In this document: positions 43,471 through 51,089 of the stretch, piece after piece
How positions within the stretch are numbered: the stretch's first letter is position 1
Layout of the letters: every line of letters starts with the position of its first letter
NCBI RefSeq assembly: GCF_016889705.1
Contig: NZ_CP069526.1
Coordinates: 1,612,001-1,676,000 of the forward strand
Length of the DNA: 64,000 nucleotides
DNA from: Amycolatopsis sp. FDAARGOS 1241
GTDB taxonomy: Bacteria > Actinomycetota > Actinomycetes > Mycobacteriales > Pseudonocardiaceae
Direction of reading: 5' to 3'
Program-made: the position numbers and the translations under genes
Notes under the pieces: model-generated
What the model saw: the letters and a program-made list of their open reading frames with translations, nothing else
What the model was told of the DNA's origin: nothing
Databases searched by the model: none

Positions 43471-45632
43471 CCGGACCTCGCTTTCCAGGCGCTGCGCGCG
43501 AGCGCTGGCGGGCCGGAGGCCAGGCCGGTGAGCTGGTCCAGCAGCAGTCGCCGCGCCCCTGGCCCCGTCGAGCCGCTGTCCGGCGGCGAGGAGCGCGCCG
43601 AGAGGACCCGGCGTACGCGGTTCGGGACCGCCGCGGCGATCATCCCGGCGTCGCCGGGGTGTTGCACCAGGTGCCGGACGAACATCGCCGACAACCCGAC
43701 GCTGTAGGCGTGCAACTGCTCGCGCAGTTGCGTCCATTCCGTGCTGTGCTCGTGCCAGGCCACGGCGTGCGGTGTGTACACGATGGACCCACCGGCTCGC
43801 GCGAGCCGCAAGAAAAGCTCGAGGTCCTCGCCTGCGCGGGTAGGGGTACCCGGACCGAGCAGTGGATCGAACCCGCCGAGACCGGCCAGGGTGGAGCGGC
43901 GCCAGAGCGCGCAGCCACCCGGACCGAACCGCCCTGGGGCGAACGGGTACCGCGGATCGTCGCCGGCGAGTTCGGGACTGAACACCTGGCGGCGGAGGCC
44001 TTGTCCGAACCCCTTCAGCATTTCGAACGTCCGCTGGGCCGGAGTGTCCAGGGAAGACGGGAGAACCAGGCTGGTTGCGCAGTCGACTCTCTCGTCGGCG
44101 AGTTCGGCCACCAGGTTGGCCAGCCACCACCGGTCGACCTCGATGTCGTCGTCGACGAAGGCGACCAGTGTCCCGCTCGCCTCGGCCAGGCCGGTGTTGC
44201 GGGCTCGGCTGACGCCGGGTTCGGCTTCGGCGAGGTAGCGAGTCCTCGGGTCGCCGGCCGTGAGTTCGATCAGCGCTGCGGCCTCGGCCGTGTGCGGCCG
44301 GTTGTCCACGAGCAGCACTTCCAGATCGGGGTAATCGGTCGCCAGCAACGATTTCACGCACCGGCGGACCGTGTCGGCCCGATCGGCCGTCGGGACCACA
44401 ACACTCACCCCCGGGGTCCACGCGGTGGTTTCGGGTCGTGCCGGGGGAGCGTTGAGACGAAGGCCGGCGACGTCCACCCGCCCGCCGGTGACGGGCAACC
44501 GGACCAGGTCCAGGGTCCAGCGTCCGTCACGCACGAGCACCTGCGCGTCGCGGTAGACGACCTCGGGATTCGCCGGAGCGGACAGCACCGCCGCCGCGTG
44601 GCTGACGTCGAGTTCGGTGACCGCCGTCGCGGGCGCGGTCACGGCGGGTTCGGCGGCGGGTTCCGGCCCGCTTCGGCGCCGTGCCGACTCGCGCAGGTAG
44701 CCGCCGGTTGTGGCCAGGAGCGCGGTGGCGATTGCGATGATCGCCTTCCCCGCTTCTGCCGGCCGCCCCCTGCCGGCCTGGACCAGCGCGCCTCCTACTG
44801 CGGCCGGGAGCACGCGGGCGACGTAGCGGCGCTCAGTGGCGAGCGCGTGTCCGGTGCCCGCCATCCGGCTCACGGCGGCTTTGGACACTCCTTCAGACCA
44901 ACTGCGGCGGCGCAGGTAGGACCAGCTCAGCCGGTCCGCGCTGACTTGGTGGGTCACGACCGCTCGAGGCTCGAACAGGATGCGCGCGCGGGGCAACCGT
45001 CGGCGGGCCCGGAGGCACAACTCGGTCTCCTCGCACCCGAGGGGGAGCGCACCCACCCGTCCCACCCGGGTGGAGAAGCCGCCGATCTCGTCCAACACCG
45101 TGCGGCGGAAGGACATGGTGCACCCCATGACGTTGCGCACCTCGGCGAGCGCGGTCGGCAAACCCGTGTAGGTGCAGCCGACCACCCAATCCAGCACGCC
45201 GCCCGAGGGCAGCCAGCCGGGGCGGCCGGATCCCGGTGGCCAGTGGGGCTCGGCCGCACCGCCCACGGCGACGACGTCCGGATCCGCGTACGGCGCGAGC
45301 AGGTGCGCCAGCCAGCCGGGCCGGGCCACCGCGTCATCGTCGAGGAACGCGACGACGGCACCCGCGCTGTGGGCGATCCCGGTGTTGCGGGCGCCGGACA
45401 AGCCGCGCGGGCCGTCGTTGTCGAGAACCGTGATGCCGGACAGCGTGGTGCGGGCGCGGTGCGCCAGGTCCGGGTTGTGGTCCACCACCAGCAGTATCTC
45501 CAGCGGCGTCGGAGCTTGCTCGGCGGCGGAGGCGAGCGCGGCGCGGATCGTGTGCCACCGTGCCGCCGTGAACGCGCAGACGACGACCGATACCGTCGGC
45601 ACCCGCTCCCGGTCAGTGCCCGCAGCGGTCAT
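43452..45632 (-). CDS. tandem GT2 glycosyltransferase (two catalytic domains)
   Basis: Encodes 726 aa. The first GT-A domain starts at about residue 12 (VSVVVCAFTAARW; FLDDDAVARPGWL; MGCTMSFRRTVLDEIGGF; GCEETELCLR). The second begins at about residue 405 (VSVVVPTADRADTV; FVDDDIEVDRWWL; FGPGGCALWRRSTLAGLGGF; GEDLELFLRLARAG). Each has its own DDD metal site and acceptor region, so both may be active and add alternating sugars. The linker (about 290-400) contains a hydrophobic stretch. It is coupled to the upstream glycosyltransferase through TGATG. Cytosolic face of the membrane, nucleotide-sugar donors unknown. Confidence 0.82.
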   Translation of the reverse strand: MTAAGTDRERVPTVSVVVCAFTAARWHTIRAALASAAEQAPTPLEILLVVDHNPDLAHRARTTLSGITVLDNDGPRGLSGARNTGIAHSAGAVVAFLDDDAVARPGWLAHLLAPYADPDVVAVGGAAEPHWPPGSGRPGWLPSGGVLDWVVGCTYTGLPTALAEVRNVMGCTMSFRRTVLDEIGGFSTRVGRVGALPLGCEETELCLRARRRLPRARILFEPRAVVTHQVSADRLSWSYLRRRSWSEGVSKAAVSRMAGTGHALATERRYVARVLPAAVGGALVQAGRGRPAEAGKAIIAIATALLATTGGYLRESARRRSGPEPAAEPAVTAPATAVTELDVSHAAAVLSAPANPEVVYRDAQVLVRDGRWTLDLVRLPVTGGRVDVAGLRLNAPPARPETTAWTPGVSVVVPTADRADTVRRCVKSLLATDYPDLEVLLVDNRPHTAEAAALIELTAGDPRTRYLAEAEPGVSRARNTGLAEASGTLVAFVDDDIEVDRWWLANLVAELADERVDCATSLVLPSSLDTPAQRTFEMLKGFGQGLRRQVFSPELAGDDPRYPFAPGRFGPGGCALWRRSTLAGLGGFDPLLGPGTPTRAGEDLELFLRLARAGGSIVYTPHAVAWHEHSTEWTQLREQLHAYSVGLSAMFVRHLVQHPGDAGMIAAAVPNRVRRVLSARSSPPDSGSTGPGARRLLLDQLTGLASGPPALARSAWKARSGWSRCT

Positions 45633-46414
45633 CACGCGATCTCCTGCGTGGCGACGTCGCCGGTCGCGGACGGGCCCGCATTCCTCAGGGCCCGGTAGCG
45701 CCGGTGTTCCGCGAGGATGGTGCGCAGGATCCGGGCACCGTCGGCGAATGTGCGCAGGTTCGTCTCGCCGAAGACTCGGGGACGCTCGAAACTGGGTACC
45801 TCGGCGACGGTCAGGCCTGCGGCGACCACCCGGCAGCTCAGCACGGTCTCGATCTCGAACCCGTCACCCCAGAAGCCTCCCGGGCCTGGCGCGGTCGCGG
45901 CGGTCGGTGGCAACCTCAGCTGCGGCACGATGTCTCGCCAGAACGCGTTGTAGCCGTAGCAGAGATCGGTGAAGCTCGTGTGGTACAGGACATTGGTCAA
46001 CTTGTTCAACGCGGCATTGCCGGCCCGGCGCAGTGCGGTGATGTCGTCGCTGCCACCGTGCCCGTGGAACCGGGTCCCCTTTGCGAAGTCGGCGCCCTGC
46101 ACCAGGGTCTCTATAAACGCCGGGATCTCCGCCGGGTCGGCCGATCCGTCGGCGTCGAGCATCACGATGATGTCCCCGCAGGCGGCCTCGAACCCACACG
46201 CCAGTGCGTTGCCCTTGCCACGCCGGGTCTGGGTCAGGGTCACGATGGACGGCAGCACCTTGCGCGCGACCTCGACGGTCTGGTCGACCGAATGTCCGTC
46301 TACCAGGACAACCTCGTCGACTTCGGGGAGCTCCGGGAGGATCACCTCGAGATTGCGCGCCTCGTTGCGCGCCGGAATCACGATACTGATCTTCGGATCC
46401 ACGCCCTGGCCCAT
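45632..46414 (-). CDS. GT2 glycosyltransferase, polyprenyl-phosphate type
   Basis: Encodes 260 aa of the dolichol/polyprenyl-phosphate sugar transferase branch: ISIVIPARNEARNLEVILPE, VVLVDGHSVDQTVEVA, MLDADGSADPAEIP with the DxD metal site, and GDGFEIETVLSCR. It lacks membrane helices. It would charge undecaprenyl phosphate with a sugar for the GT-C-like enzyme downstream. ATG 46414 is 9 bases after AAAGG; the formal GTG at 46423 leaves no spacing. First gene of its operon. Confidence 0.82.
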   Translation of the reverse strand: MGQGVDPKISIVIPARNEARNLEVILPELPEVDEVVLVDGHSVDQTVEVARKVLPSIVTLTQTRRGKGNALACGFEAACGDIIVMLDADGSADPAEIPAFIETLVQGADFAKGTRFHGHGGSDDITALRRAGNAALNKLTNVLYHTSFTDLCYGYNAFWRDIVPQLRLPPTAATAPGPGGFWGDGFEIETVLSCRVVAAGLTVAEVPSFERPRVFGETNLRTFADGARILRTILAEHRRYRALRNAGPSATGDVATQEIA

Positions 46415-46812
46415 CGAACGCACCCTTTCCCCGATACGTGCGAGTTTGATCCGTGAAGTTTCGCAACAAGTTACCGAAATTTAAGTCGATATCAAGGTTG
46501 TCGCGCCCTGATTGGTGGCCGTTACGCTGAAAAAGAGGGCTTGCGGGTGTGGCGGTGATTCACGGGAAGCTCCGGGCGACTCGTGCAAGTATCACTGTGC
46601 AATGAGACCTTCGGCGGGCTCGCACAGGTCACCGCCGATGTTTCGGAGCCTGCTCAGGGGTGTGGACCAGGAGAGGTCTCAACCGGTGTCGTCGTGGCGA
46701 CGGGGTGTGCGGGTGAACTATGTGCGGATGACCGAATCGGCATCTGGTGAAGTTTATCCAGTCGTAACTCGAACCGCGGCAATTTTTCAACTTCGCAGCC
46801 GGCAGTGGGTGA
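46415..46812. promoter_or_regulatory. intergenic region between the two glycan operons
   Basis: About 400 bp, more AT-rich than its surroundings near 46455-46500 (CCGAAATTTAAGTCGATATC). It should carry the promoter of the downstream operon (glycosyltransferases). A plus-strand frame across 46512-46829 has poor codon bias and no similarity, so I do not call it a gene. Confidence 0.4.
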
Positions 46813-48084
46813 TCAATGGCGGGGGGTGATTCGCATTTGAAAAGCCGACAGGGGTGCGCTTTGGTTCGGTGACGTCAATTCGGAGGCGGTGAGGTTGACT
46901 GTGAGTACTTCTCGCTCTCCGGTGATAACCAGAACCGCGCCGTCCGGTGAATATGCGATCTTGGTCCGGGTGTTGACGTTGGCCGCGAGCCACGTCCAGG
47001 GCCCGGCGAGCGGGAGCGGCTCGGCGCCGGTGCTCGCGGTGGGAGTCGTCCACAATGCAGCGCTGGGCACGTCCGCGGAAGCCTGTGGCTGCCACAGCAG
47101 CAGACGGGCGGCGCCGCCGCGCAGCGCCTGGGCGACCGCGGCCACGGTCAGTGCGGCCGGCGCCGGGCTTTCCTGCGGCCAGGCTTGTCCACTTGGTTGC
47201 GTCGGGTAGAACTCCGCCCACCACACAGGAAGCCCGACGTGGGCTCGAAGCCAGCGGCTGACCTCACCGAACATCGCCGTCGCGTCGAACGCGTCGGTGG
47301 TGAGGCCGGCGTCTCGGGTGCCACTCGACCCGTCCACGACGAGGAAATCAGCGCCGTGCTTGTGCGCGTTCCAGTAGTCGATCACGTCCAGTGCGCGCTG
47401 GTCGACCACGCCCCACGGACCGGACAGAGCCGAGGGCGCCGGGGTTCCCTCGGCCGACCAGGTGTCGAGCACCACGTACGGTCCACCGACCAGGGCGTCC
47501 GGACGCACCTTCTTCACAGCGTCGTAGACCGCGTTGTACAGCTCGGTGTACGCCTCGTAGTCCCAGCGGTTCGCATCCTCGTTGTACAGGCCTTTCAGCT
47601 CGCTCCACACCTGGAAGTACCGCACCTGCGGGTAGCGCGCCGCCGCTGCGGCGGCGAGTGCTGCGAAATCTTCGTAGTGCGCACGGGTGGGTGCGGTGTT
47701 CAGCCGGGACCAGTCGGTGGTGCCGGCTGAACCGCCCTTCATCCAGTCCGGGGCGCCGGCGAGGGTGAGCACAGGCACGCCGCGGGTTTGTCTGATGAGG
47801 TTCATCCGCTGGTCCAAGGTGGACCAGTCGAACACGCCTGGTGAAGGTTCGGGGTTGTCGACACCCCAGCCCATCAGGTACTGGTTCTGAAGCATCGGAT
47901 GGCCGGCGAGGGCGGCGGTCGCCGCCTCCACCTGCGCTGCGGGGTAGTCGTCCGCGCTGTCCTGGGTGTGGGTCACCCCGACGACAGGGTCCGGCGGCGG
48001 GCTTGTTGTCCGGGCAGAGGGGGCGCAGCCGGACAGCGTCGCGGCGAGCAGAACCGCGACACCGGTGATCCGGCCGCGGATCAT
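46813..48084 (-). CDS. lipoprotein with GH39/GH-A-type glycoside hydrolase fold
   Basis: Encodes 423 aa. A lipoprotein signal (LLAATLSGCAPS) anchors it outside. The rest looks like a TIM-barrel glycosidase: QYLMGWGVDNPEPSPGVFDW, the acid/base strand VRYFQVWSELKGLYNE, and VWWAEFYPTQPSG with a likely nucleophile Glu. A beta-rich C-terminus follows. Members of this clan trim or transglycosylate surface polysaccharides. It is the last of six overlapping genes, its ATG sharing 4 bp with the deacetylase stop. The glycan substrate is not inferable. Confidence 0.7.
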   Translation of the reverse strand: MIRGRITGVAVLLAATLSGCAPSARTTSPPPDPVVGVTHTQDSADDYPAAQVEAATAALAGHPMLQNQYLMGWGVDNPEPSPGVFDWSTLDQRMNLIRQTRGVPVLTLAGAPDWMKGGSAGTTDWSRLNTAPTRAHYEDFAALAAAAAARYPQVRYFQVWSELKGLYNEDANRWDYEAYTELYNAVYDAVKKVRPDALVGGPYVVLDTWSAEGTPAPSALSGPWGVVDQRALDVIDYWNAHKHGADFLVVDGSSGTRDAGLTTDAFDATAMFGEVSRWLRAHVGLPVWWAEFYPTQPSGQAWPQESPAPAALTVAAVAQALRGGAARLLLWQPQASADVPSAALWTTPTASTGAEPLPLAGPWTWLAANVNTRTKIAYSPDGAVLVITGEREVLTVNLTASELTSPNQSAPLSAFQMRITPRH

Positions 48085-48899
48085 CGGAGGAACCACGGTG
48101 CGGTTTGGGCTTCGCCCGTGACCAGGGCGTCGCCCAAGGAGCGTCCTCGAAGCCCCCGTTCGTCGAGGCCGGCCAACACACGCCTGACCAGATCGCCGCG
48201 ATCGAACGCAGGCCGCGGCCCGTCGTCCGCACCGTCTTCCGGCCCCGCGTGCCCGTCGTGGGCCAACAGTACCGAACCTCGGGAGAGCCCTCGCAACGCC
48301 TGCGCGGCGAGGAGTTCGGGCGGCCGGTCGAGCCAGTCCCACGCACAGGGGCCCCAGAGAACGGAGGTGAGTCGCTGTCGGCGCGCGGCGCGCCAGACCG
48401 CCGGGGTCTGCGCACCGTAGGGAGGTCGGAACCAGCGGACCGGTGCACCGAGAAGGTCCTCGAGCTGAGCCGTGGCGGAGGCGAGCAGCGTGCGCACGGC
48501 GGCGGACGGTAGCCGCGAAAGCCGGCGGTGGTCCATTCCGTGCAGACCGATCTCGTGTCCGTCCGCCAGCACGTCCCGCACGAGCGAGCGATGCCGCCGG
48601 GCGCGGTCGACGAGCACGAAGAACGTGGCCGAGGCGCCGTGCTCCGACAGTGCCGAGAGCACGCGGTCGGTTCCTCCAGGTTCAGGTCCGTCGTCGAACG
48701 TCAGGACCACGTCCGGTTGCCGCGTGCGGACGGCGATGAGCGAGCCGACCGGACGGGTCAGCGGCCCGGCGAGAGCGAGCGCGCGCCGGCGCGCCGCGGC
48801 GAGAGCGCCCCCGGCTTCGGGGATCGCCGGCGTCCGGCTCTGACGCGGACGGTCGCGCCGGTCGCCGTGCGCGATTCGCGGGTCAGGGACGCCAGACAT
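48081..48899 (-). CDS. NodB-type polysaccharide deacetylase
   Basis: Encodes 272 aa. All five NodB motifs are present: VVLTFDDGPEPGGT (general base and metal Asp), GLHGMDHRRLS (metal His pair), WFRPPYGAQTP, the TSVLWGPCAWDW strand, and VLLAHDGHAG. It removes acetyl groups from N-acetyl sugars, probably on the exported glycan. There is a hydrophobic but not clearly cleavable N-terminal region (residues 40-58). It overlaps the neighbours on both sides (17 bp upstream, 4 bp downstream). Confidence 0.85.
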   Translation of the reverse strand: MSGVPDPRIAHGDRRDRPRQSRTPAIPEAGGALAAARRRALALAGPLTRPVGSLIAVRTRQPDVVLTFDDGPEPGGTDRVLSALSEHGASATFFVLVDRARRHRSLVRDVLADGHEIGLHGMDHRRLSRLPSAAVRTLLASATAQLEDLLGAPVRWFRPPYGAQTPAVWRAARRQRLTSVLWGPCAWDWLDRPPELLAAQALRGLSRGSVLLAHDGHAGPEDGADDGPRPAFDRGDLVRRVLAGLDERGLRGRSLGDALVTGEAQTAPWFLR

Positions 48900-49782
48900 C
48901 GGTGATCGGTTTCGTGTCCGCGGCGTGTCCCAGTGCGGGTAGGCCGTACATGGCTTCCAAAGTGCGCAGCAGCCGGTAGTGGTCCACCGGCTCCGGGTAG
49001 GTGCCCGGCCGGATCATCGGACCGGTCAGGAGCAGCGGTATCCGGTTGGTGGCCGAAGCGTCTTCGGCCTCGTCGAACGTCACCACGAGCAGGCTGTCGT
49101 GCGTGACCACCCAGCTCGCGTATGCGCTCACGTGGGCCCGGAGCCAGGCATCGGCGGTGCGGGTGTCGCAGTCGTGCATGTTGTGGCACATGTTCGGGAT
49201 CACGAACGACACAGTGGGCAGGCTGCGGTAGTCCGGTCCGAACGCGGTGAACGGCCGGTTCGCCGCGGCCGGGACCGTGGCGTAGTCCACCCAGGGCGCG
49301 TGCCAGCGCACGTAGTCGCCGGCCCGGCAACCGGGGTAACCGGGGCTGGGCAGGTCCTCGGCGAACGCGCTGAATCCGTAGCCGGCTTCGATCAGCTGGC
49401 TGCCCAGGTTCGGACCGGTGAACGTGTGCGGGCACGAGTCGTCGCTGACCCCCTGCGGATCGCCGGAGAACAAGGCGAGGTAGTTCGGCTGACTCGGGTG
49501 GGTGATTGCGGTGGCGTCGGTGAAGTGGGCCCCGGCCGCGGCGAGCTCGTTGAGGTAGGGCGCCTGGCCGCTGCCTGACACCTGCTCGATCCCGTGGTTC
49601 TCCAAGACGACCACGACCACGTGGCTGGGCCGGGGTAGGGCCGCGTTCGCCTGGGAGGCGGTACCGGGCACGGTGGCCGCCGTGGCCGGGAGTGGAGCGT
49701 CCGGTGTGGAGGGTGCGCACGCGGCGACCGCGCACGTCGCCGCGAGGAACAGGCCCATCGCCACTCGACCGCAGGTCCTCAT
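48883..49782 (-). CDS. phosphoesterase-family lipoprotein (acid phosphatase/phospholipase C type)
   Basis: Encodes 299 aa of the PF04185-type phosphoesterase family in the alkaline-phosphatase clan. The lipoprotein signal is FLAATCAVAACAPS. Motifs are VVVVLENHGIEQV (metal site), ATAITHPSQPNYLALFSGD (nucleophile Thr/Ser region), FVIPNMCHNMHDCD and LLVVTFDEAEDASATN. It should cleave phosphate esters or diesters at the cell surface, perhaps on the glycan or its lipid carrier. The ATG at 49782 overlaps the flippase stop by 4 bp. Confidence 0.82.
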   Translation of the reverse strand: MRTCGRVAMGLFLAATCAVAACAPSTPDAPLPATAATVPGTASQANAALPRPSHVVVVVLENHGIEQVSGSGQAPYLNELAAAGAHFTDATAITHPSQPNYLALFSGDPQGVSDDSCPHTFTGPNLGSQLIEAGYGFSAFAEDLPSPGYPGCRAGDYVRWHAPWVDYATVPAAANRPFTAFGPDYRSLPTVSFVIPNMCHNMHDCDTRTADAWLRAHVSAYASWVVTHDSLLVVTFDEAEDASATNRIPLLLTGPMIRPGTYPEPVDHYRLLRTLEAMYGLPALGHAADTKPITDVWRP

Positions 49783-51089
49783 CCGAGCGCTTCTTCCGGT
49801 CGAGGCGGTTGGTTGCGCCACCGCCACAGCACGCCGAGGGCACCGAAGACCACCACGCATTGCACGATCAGGAAACCCACGCCGACCAGGTTCAGCTGCG
49901 TCACGGGAACCACGGCGACCACGCCGATCACCCCGAGTGCGCTGCTCGCTTCCAGCGCGGCGACCAGCCGTCCGCGTCCGTGGGCGATGCCCGCCGCGAC
50001 CACCAGGGTGATGAGGAGCCGCGGCACGCAGCCGAGCATGACCAAACGCAGCAACCACGCGCCCTGGTCGGCGTAGGACTGCCCGAACAGCGACAACAGC
50101 GGGTGCGCGAGCGCCACCCCGAGGAGCAGCGCCGGGACGAAAACCATCGCGAGCTTGCGGCAGCCGATTCCGAAGAGCTCGCGGGTGCGGTGGGGTTCGT
50201 GCGCGATCCGCACGATGATCGACTGGGAAAAGCTGATCGCAGCGTAGTCCACGGTGTTCCCGGCCATCCACACCAGAAAGAAGACCGCACCGGTCGCCGG
50301 TCCGAACCGCCCGATCACCAGTAGCGGCACCAGGTCGGTCAGCACACCGCCGGTCACCTTCGCCGGATAGGTCGGCACGAGCAGCCGTAGCACCTCGCGC
50401 CGGTCCGGGAGCACCGGGGTCCGCTGCGTGATGGAGGGCTCGGGTTCGCGGGTGAGCACCCGGTAGAGCACGACCGAGATCACCGCCACTCCGGCGACGG
50501 CCGGGACGATCCACGACAGCAGGATGCCGGTGGCGCCGAGCGCGGGGCCCGCCAGTGCCAGGATGCCGACCCGCGCAACGCCGATCGTGGCGTTCTCGTA
50601 GGGCACCCACCGGGCCCGGCCCAGCGAAACCAGCACAGCGTCCTGGAACTGGAACAGCGCCCAGGCCACGGCGGCGAACAGGAACGCGACGGTGCTGAGC
50701 CGGGGAAGGCTCTCGGTGATCTCGTCGCCGGTGGGCAACAGGAGCACGACAACGGCCGCACCCACGGACCCCGCGAGCACGAGACCGTAGCAGCGAACGA
50801 TGAGCACGGTGCGGCGGACGCCTGCTCGGGGAACCCAGCGCATCAAGGCCGCGCCCAGTCCCAGGTCACCGAGGCCGGCCACGAGGAGGAAGCCGGAGAC
50901 GAACGCGGACGCGTGCCCGACCTCGTCCTGGGGCAGCAGGCGGGCGGCCACGACCCACGCCGCGACGCCGACGAACGAGGTGAGCACGGCGCCCACGACC
51001 AGCGACGCGCCGTCGCGGACCATGGTCTGCTCGGAGTTGCGGCCGGTTCGACGGCGCGCCCCGGCGCCGGACGCCGGACCGGCGCTCAC
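49779..51089 (-). CDS. Wzx/MATE-like polysaccharide flippase
   Basis: Encodes 436 aa with about fourteen membrane helices (for example SLVVGAVLTSFVGVAAWVVA and VVFGALGVLW at the end) in the polysaccharide-biosynthesis exporter branch of the MOP superfamily. Such proteins flip undecaprenyl-linked oligosaccharide units across the membrane. The GTG start 51089 overlaps the upstream stop (GTGA); ATG at VRDGASLVVGAV, 22 residues in, is an alternative. It is a paralogue of the membrane half of the upstream fusion protein. Confidence 0.82.
   Translation of the reverse strand: MSAGPASGAGARRRTGRNSEQTMVRDGASLVVGAVLTSFVGVAAWVVAARLLPQDEVGHASAFVSGFLLVAGLGDLGLGAALMRWVPRAGVRRTVLIVRCYGLVLAGSVGAAVVVLLLPTGDEITESLPRLSTVAFLFAAVAWALFQFQDAVLVSLGRARWVPYENATIGVARVGILALAGPALGATGILLSWIVPAVAGVAVISVVLYRVLTREPEPSITQRTPVLPDRREVLRLLVPTYPAKVTGGVLTDLVPLLVIGRFGPATGAVFFLVWMAGNTVDYAAISFSQSIIVRIAHEPHRTRELFGIGCRKLAMVFVPALLLGVALAHPLLSLFGQSYADQGAWLLRLVMLGCVPRLLITLVVAAGIAHGRGRLVAALEASSALGVIGVVAVVPVTQLNLVGVGFLIVQCVVVFGALGVLWRWRNQPPRPEEALG

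Noticed and set aside
46512..46829. 105-codon plus-strand frame in the intergenic region
   Set aside because: Poor third-position bias, no ribosome site and no similarity.
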